Shown in pieces: positions 53,501-61,746 of a stretch of 64,000 bases of DNA. The position numbers and the translations under genes are program-made. Location of the stretch: NCBI GenBank assembly GCA_034004685.1, contig JAVEWG010000001.1, positions 1 through 64,000 of the forward strand, given 5' to 3'. Numbering within the stretch: the stretch's first letter is position 1; each line of letters opens with the position of its first letter. Under the pieces are notes generated by a model. It worked only from the letters and a program-made list of their open reading frames with translations, did no database searches and was not told the origin of the DNA. This DNA is from JAEUNX01 sp034004685. Its GTDB lineage: Bacteria; Pseudomonadota; Gammaproteobacteria; Burkholderiales; Rhodocyclaceae.

Positions 53501-54484
53501 TCAGTCGGTGAGGCCGGTTTCTTCGTCCGCGAAGCCGGCTTTGAGATGGGCGAACTCCTGGGGGGTGCGCCCGGTCAGGGCGCACACGTGCAGTTCTTCC
53601 TGGGTGAGGGCGGCCACGGCCGCCACCCCCAGGGTCTTGCCCTTGCGCCGGATGGCGTCGGTTTGCATTTCCAGATTCAGCAGGGCGGGACGGTTGAGTA
53701 GGGTGGCGAGGGCTTCCAGATCGGTTTGCGCCACCTTGCGGGCGGCTGCCACCTGGTAGGGCAGCAGCCGCCCTTCCCGGCTGGCGGCATCGACCAGGGC
53801 ATCGATGCGCTGGTCGTGGATCTGGCTGGACAGCTCGGACACTTGCGCTTGGGCCCGGGAGGTTTCTGCAACCTGCTCCCGTAGTTGCTCCAGGGCTTGT
53901 TGAGCGGTGAGTACCAAGGCTTCCACCTGGTCCGCGAGTTTCAAGGCGCCCGGGTCGTGTAAGCCTTCCAGGAGGCTGCGCAGGGCCGCCACCGGGCCCC
54001 CCGTTACGTCCCGGGTCAGGGCCGTGACTTCTTCCAGGCCGTCGAGGGCTGGATTGTTGGTCAGCGCCGCCCCCATGAGTCCCGTGATGGCGCCGGTTTC
54101 GCCATCAAAGGCGATCACCGGTGAGAGGTAGAGGTATTCCCCGCCCTGGATCATGGCGCGGGCCTTTTCGGTCCACGCCACGTCCGTGGCATAGAGCCCT
54201 TCCCCTTCCCGCCATTCGGCGCGCTTGAACCAGCCGGCCGCCGGGGCGGGCTGGCCATTGTCCCGGGCCTTGAGGCCTTGGTGCTCGTAGTCAATAGGCA
54301 CTTTGGTTTTGGCGGCCTCCAGGGCGGCGATGATGCGGCCGGCGCTGGCCCGATCCATCTTCCAGGCGGGCAGGTTCTGGGGCCGTCCGTCCCGGGCACG
54401 GAATTCTCCGGCGGGGAGGAGCTGGAGGGTATTGCCGGCGCTGGGCAGTTTCACGGCCAGGGCGGCCAGTTGGGGGCTGGTCAT
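53501..54484 (-). CDS. Mu-like head maturation protease/scaffold (gpI type)
   Basis: A 327-residue protein. The N-terminal two thirds match Mu I protease (IDYEHQGLKARDNGQPAPAA, GWFKRAEWREGEGLYATDV, YLYLSPVIAFD); the C-terminal third is coiled-coil/scaffold-like (ALEQLREQVAETSRAQAQVS). It processes the procapsid. It overlaps the mor stop by ATGA, an unusual junction because lysis, terminase and portal genes normally separate these two. Confidence 0.85.
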   Translation of the reverse strand: MTSPQLAALAVKLPSAGNTLQLLPAGEFRARDGRPQNLPAWKMDRASAGRIIAALEAAKTKVPIDYEHQGLKARDNGQPAPAAGWFKRAEWREGEGLYATDVAWTEKARAMIQGGEYLYLSPVIAFDGETGAITGLMGAALTNNPALDGLEEVTALTRDVTGGPVAALRSLLEGLHDPGALKLADQVEALVLTAQQALEQLREQVAETSRAQAQVSELSSQIHDQRIDALVDAASREGRLLPYQVAAARKVAQTDLEALATLLNRPALLNLEMQTDAIRRKGKTLGVAAVAALTQEELHVCALTGRTPQEFAHLKAGFADEETGLTD

Positions 54485-54882
54485 GGGGTGGGGGTCTCCA
54501 TGGGGATGGGCGCGGCCTCCCGTCGCTGGCGGCGCAGCTCGGCCTGGCGCTCCAGGATCTTGTAAATAGTGGGGACGGATAGGTCGTAGCGGTCGACCAG
54601 TTCGTGATGGTTACGGCCGGTGAACTCGGCATGAATGCGGGTATCCCGGAGCGCCCTTTGGAGGGCCTTGCCACGGGGCAGATAGACGGCGCGGCCCCCG
54701 AAGTAATGCCCCAATTCCGCAATGCCGATGCGGGCCAGGTCCAGGGCCTGGGGCTTACCCAGGCCCCCCAGGCGTTGAAAGGCGTCGGCCAGCACGTCAT
54801 ACATTTCCACCATTCTCTGGGGCCATTGGCAGTGCGCGGAGAGGTCCGGGTCTTTGGATTGGGCTTTGGGCTCTACTGGCAT
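54481..54882 (-). CDS. Mor-family transcription activator
   Basis: A 133-residue protein of the Mor/C family that activates middle or late phage promoters. A dimerisation region (MVEMYDVLADAFQRLGG, ALDLARIGIAELGHYFGGR) precedes the HTH (HHELVDRYDLSVPTIYKILE). In Mu, Mor turns on C, which turns on the late genes; no C homologue is present here. It overlaps the protease gene. Confidence 0.88.
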   Translation of the reverse strand: MPVEPKAQSKDPDLSAHCQWPQRMVEMYDVLADAFQRLGGLGKPQALDLARIGIAELGHYFGGRAVYLPRGKALQRALRDTRIHAEFTGRNHHELVDRYDLSVPTIYKILERQAELRRQRREAAPIPMETPTP

Positions 54883-55140
54883 TGGGGGACGCTGTGGGTT
54901 TCACCAAAGCGAAGCATTTCAACCCGGGGGTATCCCCGGGGTTTCGCGGGATTGAAAGGATTTCCGTTTGGGAAGCTCCGAATCCGGGCCGTGGCGCCGT
55001 TAATGGGGGGCGGTGGTAGCGGGATAGGAACGCAGTGGCATTCGGCCCATGGCGGGCGAATTAACGGCCAAGTAACGCTATTGCCTGGGAGGGGGAAAGA
55101 AACAGGGCGCCGAAGCGCCCCATGGGGGGCTGATCTTGGG
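54883..55140. other. Phage intergenic region with a candidate terminator
   Basis: This 258-base gap between mor and the small gene at 55141 holds no supported gene. On the minus strand a hairpin GGGCGC-TTCG-GCGCCC (55105-55120) followed by TGTTTCTTT is a plausible terminator of the early operon. A palindrome around ACCCGGGGGTATCCCCGGGG may lie near the promoter for mor. Confidence 0.5.
55105..55120 (-). terminator. Putative terminator of the element's early operon
   Basis: A stem of six G/C pairs with a stable TTCG loop (minus strand), followed downstream by TGTTTCTTT. It lies 21 bases past the stop of the small gene at 55141, before mor. Confidence 0.55.
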
Positions 55141-55446
55141 TTATGCCCCAGCTCCCGGATGGACGGCAAACTGGGATTGCGGTCCATTCTGGATGCGAAT
55201 CTCGCTGGCCGCGTCCATCACCTCCTCCCCCTTGCTGCTTACATGGTCCCCCACCAATTCCACCAGTTGACCCAAACCATGAAGGATCGGCATCTCCGAG
55301 AGACCCTCACACTGGGCAGGATCCGATGCCTGCATTAACCACGCCAGGGCCTTTAAGCCTGCGCCAATGTCACGCACATCGAACCCCATGTTTTCCAGTC
55401 TGAAAGCGGCGAAAACGAGGGAATCGCGGGCTGTTTGTGTGCTCAT
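55141..55446 (-). CDS. Small protein of unknown function in the Mu-like element
   Basis: A 101-residue protein (MSTQTARDSLVFAAFRLENM; GLSEMPILHGLGQLVELVGD) with no family I recognise. Its ATG overlaps the GemA-like stop, so it is translated with that gene. Similar small proteins of unknown role occur between gemA and mor in Mu-like phages. Confidence 0.65.
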   Translation of the reverse strand: MSTQTARDSLVFAAFRLENMGFDVRDIGAGLKALAWLMQASDPAQCEGLSEMPILHGLGQLVELVGDHVSSKGEEVMDAASEIRIQNGPQSQFAVHPGAGA

Positions 55447-55898
55447 ACGGGTTGTCCTTTCGGGAGGGTGGTCTTGGGAGTGCTGCGGTTCTTGATCCAG
55501 TTTTCCAGCCCGAGAAGCACGTTCCGCAGGCCGGTTCGAGTGAGGAAGCGGGGGTTATCCACCTTGGCGACACGGGCCACGAAGGCGGCAAAGGCGGGAT
55601 CGTCGATTCCGCCGGTGAACCCAAGCTGCTTGCATAGCACGGCGGCTTTCTTCCACTGCTGGCGGGAGGGGCGGTCGCTGCCCTTGCCGCCCCGGTCGGC
55701 CTTGCCGAGGGGGCGGCCGTCGTCGAGGGCACCCAGGCCCCGCAGTTCGTCGGCCAGGCGGGCCAGCTCGGGCTCGGTGCACTCCGTGGAACTGCGCTTG
55801 CCGGTGTGTTTTTCCATCCAGGCGCGGCGGATGTCTTCGTCCCAGCCCATGCGCTTGGCGCCGAGGTGGATCATGGCGTAGAGGTCGCGGCGGCTCAT
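55443..55898 (-). CDS. GemA/gp16-family regulatory protein
   Basis: A 151-residue DUF1018 (Mu gp16/GemA) protein: YAMIHLGAKRMGWDEDIRRA, SSTECTEPELARLADELR and RRQWKKAAVLCKQLGF-like text are characteristic. GemA modulates host gene expression and DNA supercoiling in Mu. It begins three bases after the MuB-like stop. Confidence 0.8.
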   Translation of the reverse strand: MSRRDLYAMIHLGAKRMGWDEDIRRAWMEKHTGKRSSTECTEPELARLADELRGLGALDDGRPLGKADRGGKGSDRPSRQQWKKAAVLCKQLGFTGGIDDPAFAAFVARVAKVDNPRFLTRTGLRNVLLGLENWIKNRSTPKTTLPKGQPV

Positions 55899-55900
55899 GC

Positions 55901-57031
55901 TTACGCGACCCCACGACTGGTGATGTAGCTCAGCACCAGCTCGCCCGTCAGATCGGCGCCGGGATTGCGGCGCTTCACGTCTTCGACGATGTTGGTGAGC
56001 TTGCGCAAGCCGCCTGGGCGGGGCAGGTGTTCCTTGCCTGACGCATCCACCCAGCGCGCCGCCAATTCAGTGAACTTCTTGGTGAGTTGCTTGCCCGTCA
56101 AGCCCATCCAGAGCATCCACGCCTCAACATCCGCAGGAGAGAGATAGGGGATTTCCTGGATGCGGGTGCGGCTGGCGAAAGCGTCGTACAGATCGTTTTC
56201 GAGCACCCCATGGCGGCCCTTCAGGATCGGGTTTCCCAGCAGCAGGAACCCAGCGCCGGAGGCCTCCCACAGGTCGCGGATCACGTCGACCATCGCGCCG
56301 TTTTCGACTTTTCCGAAGCGGTTTGCCTCGTCGATGATGACTAGATCGCCGGGGCGCAGCTCCTTACAGATGAGATCGTAAGCGGCGTCACCCACAGCAT
56401 GGCGCGGGCTGCCGCGCAATCCGGCAAGAATGGTGGTCAGGCACTTCGCCACCGTCCTGTCTGCTTCCTGTATCTTGATCATGACGGCGCCGCAATGGTT
56501 ATGACGACGCGGGTAGTCGGCCACAATGGTTTCGCCTGCCTTGCTCTTACCGTTGCCAACCCCAGACACGAAGACGCTTAGTAGGCTGTGCTGCAGCGTC
56601 TCCACGCCGAAGTTGTAGAGCGAGTTATGGAACGGCGTGGGGGCGTGCCCCGGTTTGGCTCGCCGGTCGCGTGCGTCCCCTTCCAGCCAAGCCGAGAGCT
56701 TTTGCGCGGCTTCGGCGCGGGTCTGCATCGTGTAGCGGCCCGTGAAATTGGAGGGCAGGATGCGGCTGAGCATCTGGCTCAAGACTTCTTGGTCGACCTC
56801 ACTCATGAGAATGAGCCGGCCAAACGGGTAGCCCTGTGCGAGGCGGGTTTCCACAGCGGCAATGACGGGCTCCACTTCCGCGAGCTGGCGCTCCTCTTCA
56901 GCCTCTCTTGCCGCCTTGCGCTGGGCGTAATACTCCTGCTCGGAAGCGTGGCGCAGCACCTTCTGGAAGGGCTGAGCCGTGGCTTCCGTCGCACCGTCTT
57001 GGCCCATGTCCAAGGGATTTTCGAGTAGCAT
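55901..57031 (-). CDS. MuB-like transposition AAA+ ATPase
   Basis: A 376-residue ATPase of the MuB/TnsC class that delivers the target DNA to the transposase. Walker A is SGVGNGKSKAGE near residue 165 and Walker B is DLVIIDEANRF; FLLLGNPILKGRHGVLENDL holds the sensor region. It is longer than Mu B (312 residues) by an N-terminal helical segment, as in BcepMu-type phages. It follows the transposase after 12 bases. Confidence 0.85.
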   Translation of the reverse strand: MLLENPLDMGQDGATEATAQPFQKVLRHASEQEYYAQRKAAREAEEERQLAEVEPVIAAVETRLAQGYPFGRLILMSEVDQEVLSQMLSRILPSNFTGRYTMQTRAEAAQKLSAWLEGDARDRRAKPGHAPTPFHNSLYNFGVETLQHSLLSVFVSGVGNGKSKAGETIVADYPRRHNHCGAVMIKIQEADRTVAKCLTTILAGLRGSPRHAVGDAAYDLICKELRPGDLVIIDEANRFGKVENGAMVDVIRDLWEASGAGFLLLGNPILKGRHGVLENDLYDAFASRTRIQEIPYLSPADVEAWMLWMGLTGKQLTKKFTELAARWVDASGKEHLPRPGGLRKLTNIVEDVKRRNPGADLTGELVLSYITSRGVA

Positions 57032-57043
57032 GTGGACTCCTGT

Positions 57044-59326
57044 TTATCGGGTGGTGCCGGTTTTCGGGATTGCTTCACCAGAGCCCAGCGGGGTGGCGCC
57101 CTCGCTGGGCTTTTCATTTGGCAGGAACGCGGCTGCCTGTTGCCGCCAGTCGGGCAATTCGCCGTAGTCTTCGAACTCGCGCCGTTGCGGGCGGTTGGCG
57201 TAGTGGTCGGGCACCAGCGGGGTGATCTCGCCGGTCTTGCGGTCGAGCACTTCGGCCGGGCCGATCTCCTCGGGGGGAAGCGCTGGCGGGGGCAGGCTGG
57301 CGGCATCCACAGCTGCGGCCAGCTCGGGCGTCAGAAGGATTTCAGGCCCTTTGAGGGCGGACACATTCAAGCCCACGGCGGCCACGTGGCGGGACATTTC
57401 CGTGGGTAGGTCGACCTTGCGTGTCGTGGCCTTCAGTTCCCGGACATAGGCATTTTGCACGCTGGCAAGGCGGCTTTGTTCCTTGGCGCCAGCACCGCCG
57501 ACAAACGAGAAGATCGGACGGCGCGGAATCATCACCAGCTTGCGGCCGTCATCCAGCATGAAGACGTAATCGGGCGCCCATTTGGCGTAACGCACGGTCA
57601 CACGCTGTCCGACACGCTTTACCAGTTCATCGCCTTGATACCACTTGCCGTCGACCTCGATGCCGCCGGTCTGGACTTTCGGGGTCTTCTCTTCAGAAAA
57701 GGCGAAGACCAGCGCATCAAAGGGAAGAGACGGCGGAGGGGCGATGCTCTCGGCGTTGAAATCGGCCCGCGTTTGATCTGGGGAGCGGCCGCCAAGGCCC
57801 TTCTGTGGCTTGGTCCTGTAGTAGGCAAGTGCCTGATAGAAAACCGCTTCGAACTTCTCCGGCGCGCCAGGGAAGGGCTTGGGCGCCTTGCCCATTTTGT
57901 GGGTACGCTTGTTCATGCGGTCGCCACCGATCCAACCCGGCAGCATCGAAAGGAGCTGTTCGAGCACCCCGAAAATGCCCTCGATCGGCTTGGAGCATGG
58001 ACGGTGGGGCAGGGCGCGCAAGATCGGGTCAGTGCGCACGTCCAGGCTGTCATCGTCATCAACGACGATCTTTTCGCCCTCCCGCATCAGGATCCGCAGG
58101 TCGTCGGCTAGGGCCGCCAGCTCCCTGAAGCCCCGCTCCAGCTCAGTCCATGAGTACTCCGAGCCGTTATCTAGCATCAGCAGGCGCGGCAGGCCCCAGG
58201 CCCGCACCATCGCGGCGAAAGAGTTGGCGACATGCGCTTGCGTGATGCCCTTGCCAGGGGCCAGCAATACCAGGGTGCAGAACAGGTCGTTGGTGGCAAT
58301 GTCCAGCCAGGCGATCAGCCGATAGGTGCCTTCGGTGCCGTCCTCCCGGCAGACAACGATATCCACCGGGTGCACGTCGCCCACCACGATGTCGGCCGGC
58401 CGCAAGCCCTCGCGGGATCGTTCGATGCGCGGTGTGTAATGGTCGAACCACCGCTTGGCGTCCTTCTCCTTGATGGCGATCAGCTTGGTTTCGCTGTGCT
58501 TTTTGACGAAGTAGCGCCCAACCAGGCAGGCCTTGAAGGTGGCGTCCTCCCAGCCCGCGGCTTTCGACAGTTCCAGCAGCTTCGACGATGCCTTCTGGTT
58601 GCAGTCCGACCAGCCCGGCACGCCGGCCGCCCACAGGCTGCGGACGTAGGTTTCGATCTCGCGGGCGATGTCCTGCTTCACTGGTTCAGACAAGGGGCAG
58701 GCATTGTCCCAGGTGCGGCAGATCAGGTGCCGGTCAGGCTTTTCGAGGCGGGGTTTCCGTGCCAGGCCGTGGAGCCCGCCGGCCTCCTTGATGCGCGAGA
58801 TCCAGTCATAGAGGGTGCGCAGCTTCACGGGCTTGGGCTTGCCGTCAAGGCCGATATGGGTCTTGGCGGCAATCTCCTTCATGACCTGGATACGGCCGGG
58901 CGAGTGCTCGTCGTATTCCATCGCGGGCGCCAAAATGCGCGCCTTCCAGTCGATTTCGGTTTGCTGCTTCGCCGCTTTGGGATCGATCTGAGCCGGCATG
59001 GGGATGGGGTCGCCTAGGCGCGCCGCCGGGGCGGGAAGGGCTTTCTTGCGCTGTTCCAGCCACTTGATGTAGAGGGCCGGGGGCAGGGTGTCGACGCGGA
59101 CCTGGTAGGGATTGCTCGCACTGGCGGGGCCGCCGTTGGGAGTGCGGACCAGCAGGGAATGCTTGCGCCAAGTGCCGCCTTCGTAGCACTTGCGGAGGGC
59201 ATCGCGGGCTCTGTTCTCACGGATACCGGCCAGCTCGGCAAGCGTCTCTGCTGGAACCCACAGCGCCTCGCAATCGCCCGGCGCTGGCCCGAGGGCCAAG
59301 GGTAGGGTGTTGAAATCCGAAGTCAT
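57044..59326 (-). CDS. MuA-like DDE transposase
   Basis: A 760-residue transposase. An N-terminal DNA-binding region (ETLAELAGIRENRARDALRK) precedes the catalytic RNase-H-like core with DDE residues visible in VVGDVHPVDIVV (first Asp), LMLDNGSEYS (second Asp) and KPIEGIFGVLEQLL (Glu). A C-terminal beta domain and a proline-rich tail follow. The ATG at 59326 has GAGGGGG upstream and overlaps the preceding small gene. It catalyses replicative transposition with MuB. Confidence 0.92.
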   Translation of the reverse strand: MTSDFNTLPLALGPAPGDCEALWVPAETLAELAGIRENRARDALRKCYEGGTWRKHSLLVRTPNGGPASASNPYQVRVDTLPPALYIKWLEQRKKALPAPAARLGDPIPMPAQIDPKAAKQQTEIDWKARILAPAMEYDEHSPGRIQVMKEIAAKTHIGLDGKPKPVKLRTLYDWISRIKEAGGLHGLARKPRLEKPDRHLICRTWDNACPLSEPVKQDIAREIETYVRSLWAAGVPGWSDCNQKASSKLLELSKAAGWEDATFKACLVGRYFVKKHSETKLIAIKEKDAKRWFDHYTPRIERSREGLRPADIVVGDVHPVDIVVCREDGTEGTYRLIAWLDIATNDLFCTLVLLAPGKGITQAHVANSFAAMVRAWGLPRLLMLDNGSEYSWTELERGFRELAALADDLRILMREGEKIVVDDDDSLDVRTDPILRALPHRPCSKPIEGIFGVLEQLLSMLPGWIGGDRMNKRTHKMGKAPKPFPGAPEKFEAVFYQALAYYRTKPQKGLGGRSPDQTRADFNAESIAPPPSLPFDALVFAFSEEKTPKVQTGGIEVDGKWYQGDELVKRVGQRVTVRYAKWAPDYVFMLDDGRKLVMIPRRPIFSFVGGAGAKEQSRLASVQNAYVRELKATTRKVDLPTEMSRHVAAVGLNVSALKGPEILLTPELAAAVDAASLPPPALPPEEIGPAEVLDRKTGEITPLVPDHYANRPQRREFEDYGELPDWRQQAAAFLPNEKPSEGATPLGSGEAIPKTGTTR

Positions 59327-59544
59327 GCCGGTGCCCCCTCTTGGCGGGCACGCCAAAGGGCGTGGCCCCGATCGTTGCCGGCGAAGTAGGCGTCCGCTTG
59401 GGAGGTTCCGAGCTGGAAGGGAACCTGGATGCGTGCGCCGTGCATGCGGTACTTGAGAACGTCCAGCATCCCCAGGCGATATTCCGGGCTGCGCCGGTCG
59501 CCGCGTGCCAGCGCAGCATCGACGATCTGTTCCGGGGTGCTCAT
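59323..59544 (-). CDS. Small protein upstream of the transposase
   Basis: A 73-residue protein (STPEQIVDAALARGDRRSPE, LGMLDVLKYRMHGARI). Its stop overlaps the transposase start (ATGA), indicating coupled translation. I recognise no named family, though short proteins of this type precede MuA homologues in several betaproteobacterial phages. Confidence 0.65.
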   Translation of the reverse strand: MSTPEQIVDAALARGDRRSPEYRLGMLDVLKYRMHGARIQVPFQLGTSQADAYFAGNDRGHALWRARQEGAPA

Positions 59545-59829
59545 TTAGGCGGCTCCCCTGCGATCTTCCCCTTCCCGGCGGTCGCCCCCGGATCGGTGCT
59601 CTTGCCCTTCTTCGTAGGGCTCTTCCTCGACGATTTCGCCTTCCTTGATGCCAAGCAGGACGGCGGCTTTATGCGCTTGACCGCGTTTGCCTTTGATCCT
59701 CCCGGAGAGCACGCCGCGGGCGATTTCCGGGTCTATTCCGTGCCGCCGTGCCCAGTGGGATACGGCTTCCCCTCTACGATTGAACTCGTCCCTTACTTGC
59801 TCAAGGGTCTTGCCTTGTTTCTGTTCCAT
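59545..59829 (-). CDS. BcepMu gp16-family DNA-binding protein
   Basis: A 94-residue protein matching the BcepMu gp16 family: KTLEQVRDEFNRRGEAVSHW, ARRHGIDPEIARGVLSGRIK and GQAHKAAVLLGIKEGEI. It is probably a Ner-like early regulator with a helix-turn-helix. It is the first gene of the minus-strand early operon and is divergent from the repressor gene. Confidence 0.8.
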   Translation of the reverse strand: MEQKQGKTLEQVRDEFNRRGEAVSHWARRHGIDPEIARGVLSGRIKGKRGQAHKAAVLLGIKEGEIVEEEPYEEGQEHRSGGDRREGEDRRGAA

Positions 59830-59842
59830 AATGTTGTTTCCT

Positions 59843-59870
59843 CATGTCAAAACCGGAACGTATTGACATG
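59843..59870. promoter_or_regulatory. Putative operator between repressor and early operon
   Basis: Perfect inverted repeat CATGTCA (59843-59849) and TGACATG (59864-59870) with a 14-base centre, in the 79-base divergent gap. CGGAAC also occurs twice (59856 and 59873 region). This is where repressor and Ner-like protein would compete. Confidence 0.55.
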
Positions 59871-59908
59871 GTGCGGAACAAACATGCGAAAAACAATACG
59901 AGCGTGCG

Positions 59909-60340
59909 ATGGAAAAAGTCAGTCTTGGTGATCTTGGTGGGCGGATTCGGGAGGAGAGAGAGCGACTAGGGCTCAGCGTTGCCAAGTTCGCGGCAGGAGC
60001 CGGTGTGTCCGATCGATCCCAGCGAAATTACGAAGCTGGCGACCGTCTACCTGACGCCTCATATTTGGTTGCTGCCGGCGCACTGGGGGCCGATACAGAC
60101 TTCATCCTTACTGGGGAGAAGGCGGCCTGGCGCATTCTTGCGGAGTCGGTGACGAAAGAATGCGAAATCCTCGAACGAGTGGTGCGTGACCTTGAAGAGG
60201 CCATTCTTCAGCGAGGTCTTCGGGTCGACCCTGAGAAGAAGGCAAAGTACGTGGTATTTCTCTATCGAGCGGCCAGATGGGGGGCGCCAACGCATGGCCA
60301 GGTGATAGAGGAAATGCTTACCCTTGGCTCTTCTCCCTGA
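59909..60340 (+). CDS. XRE-family repressor of the Mu-like element
   Basis: A 143-residue regulator: HTH at residues 10-60 (GGRIREERERLGLSVAKFAA, GAGVSDRSQRNYEAGDRLPD) with a C-terminal helical domain. By position, divergent from the early operon and next to the element's end, it is the lysogenic repressor; that role is inferred. Confidence 0.82.
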   Translation: MEKVSLGDLGGRIREERERLGLSVAKFAAGAGVSDRSQRNYEAGDRLPDASYLVAAGALGADTDFILTGEKAAWRILAESVTKECEILERVVRDLEEAILQRGLRVDPEKKAKYVVFLYRAARWGAPTHGQVIEEMLTLGSSP

Positions 60341-60393
60341 TGCGGTTTTGCAGGCGTTTTGTCACTGCCGTTACCGATTTAGCGAGACGGCTA

Positions 60394-60515
60394 GGGGCCG
60401 CAACCTTGTCATAAATCGCCCGAAATGGGGGCCGCAACCCGGTCGAGGGGGCGCACGAGGGGGCGCACGAGGGGGCGCAACATCCTCATAAAATGGCGAA
60501 AACAGGGGGCGCAAC
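60394..60515. repeat. Clustered GGGGGCGCA repeats at the element's end (candidate transposase sites)
   Basis: Six copies of the core GGGG(G)CGCAmC (two with an extra C) start near 60394, 60427, 60447, 60459, 60471 and 60505. Three are exactly 12 bases apart, and two lie in a longer matching unit (CGCAACnTnnTCATAAAwnGCsmnAAA) about 77 bases apart. The array is just outside the repressor gene, the position of MuA end-binding sites. The remaining gap to fabI (60516-60840) has no supported gene. Confidence 0.55.
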
Positions 60516-60855
60516 CTGGCTCAGCCCCTTCGGCCGTCTTTAGATCGCCACGCCCGCCAGATGGCCCCAGCCGTCCATTCGAAGGCATCAAGTGCTTGAA
60601 CTGGAGCAGCTTTTTCCCATTCTGTGGCATTCCTTGAGCGTTTTGTTCATTCTGCCGAGACGACCCCCGCATCCCTGAAACCCGTGCCGTTCCTGGCCTT
60701 TTTGCAGTTTATTTCCTGCTTCCCAGTGCGGATTTCAATCAGCACCCCCACCACCAACGCAAAATTTTCAGGATCTTCCTGATTTTTTCCCGTGCTCGAC
60801 TGACGATAATGTGTATTATGTAAAGTTACATAAAATGGTGACACCGACGATCCGG

Positions 60856-60861
60856 TATAAT
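60856..60861 (+). promoter_or_regulatory. fabI promoter -10 element
   Basis: A consensus TATAAT lies 30 bases upstream of the fabI ATG. No good -35 is seen at 17 bases (AAATGG at that spacing); an activator or an extended element may help. The ribosome binding site is TTGGAG at 60875-60880. Confidence 0.6.
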
Positions 60862-60890
60862 GTGCCCTCATTTATTGGAGACAGACAACA

Positions 60891-61682
60891 ATGGGTTTTC
60901 TCGCTGGCAAACAGATCCTGATCACCGGCTTGCTGAGTAACCGTTCCATTGCCTACGGGATCGCCCGTGCGATGCATCGAGAAGGCGCGAGGCTGGCCTT
61001 TACCTATCAGAACGAACGTTTCCTCGATCGCATCAGCAAGCTGGCGGCGGAGTTTGATACCGATCTGGTTCTCCCTTGCGATGTACAGGATGACGCCCAG
61101 ATCGACACGCTGTTTTCTGAACTGGCAAAGCACTGGAATGGGCTGGATGGCTTGGTTCACTCGATTGCCTACGCACCGACCGAGGCGCTCGAAGGGGATT
61201 TCCTGAACGGATGCAGTCGCGAGGCTTTCCGGATTTCCCAGGAGGTCAGCGCCTATAGCTTTCCTGCTCTTGCAAAAGCCGCACGGCCCATGATGCAGGG
61301 GCGCAATGGAGCTCTGTTGACCCTGTCTTATCTCGGTGCCGTGCGGACCATGCCCAACTACAACATCATGGGTCTGGCTAAAGCCTCCCTTGAGGCATCG
61401 GTACGCTACATGGCTGTTAGCTTGGGATCCGAAGGCATTCGCGTAAACGGCATTTCCGCCGGTCCCATTAAAACCTTGGCGGCATCCGGCGTTGGCAATT
61501 TCGGGAAATTGCTTGCATTCAACGAACGCAACGCGCCACTCCGTCGGAATGTCACTATCGAGGAAGTCGGCAATGCAGCGGCATTTTTGTGCTCTGACCT
61601 GGCATCCGGGATCACGGGTGAAATCATGTACGTGGATGGCGGCTTCAACACCACGGCGTTAGGCAATCAGGACCAGGGTTGA
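60891..61682 (+). CDS. fabI: Enoyl-[acyl-carrier-protein] reductase (NADH)
   Basis: Last reductive step of fatty-acid elongation, 263 residues. The FabI-type SDR motif GLLSNRSIAYGIARAMHREG binds NADH; the active-site pattern YNIMGLAKASL holds Tyr and Lys in the Y-x6-K arrangement, and SAGPIKTLAASGV follows. Length and ends match the family. It is transcribed alone between the Mu-like element and a shared terminator. Confidence 0.95.
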   Translation: MGFLAGKQILITGLLSNRSIAYGIARAMHREGARLAFTYQNERFLDRISKLAAEFDTDLVLPCDVQDDAQIDTLFSELAKHWNGLDGLVHSIAYAPTEALEGDFLNGCSREAFRISQEVSAYSFPALAKAARPMMQGRNGALLTLSYLGAVRTMPNYNIMGLAKASLEASVRYMAVSLGSEGIRVNGISAGPIKTLAASGVGNFGKLLAFNERNAPLRRNVTIEEVGNAAAFLCSDLASGITGEIMYVDGGFNTTALGNQDQG

Positions 61683-61700
61683 ATGTTCAAGTGGTTGGCA

Positions 61701-61728
61701 AAAAAGGCCAGGTATCCTGGCCTTTTTT
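61701..61728. terminator. Bidirectional terminator between fabI and ppiD
   Basis: Hairpin GGCCAGG-TAT-CCTGGCC (61706-61722) flanked by AAAAA and TTTTTT, able to end both converging genes. Confidence 0.9.
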
Positions 61729-61746
61729 GTCTCAAGACGCCGGAGA

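Noticed and set aside
59545..60340. Toxin-antitoxin pair
   Set aside because: The two small regulators are divergent, match a phage repressor and BcepMu gp16, and flank a phage-like operator.
60394..60515. CRISPR array
   Set aside because: The repeats are short, G-rich and unevenly spaced (12 to about 34 bases), with no uniform spacers and no cas genes; transposase or regulatory sites fit better.
60409..60672. Minus-strand gene over the GGGGGCGCA repeats
   Set aside because: Its sequence is dictated by the repeats, has no ribosome binding site and no family resemblance.
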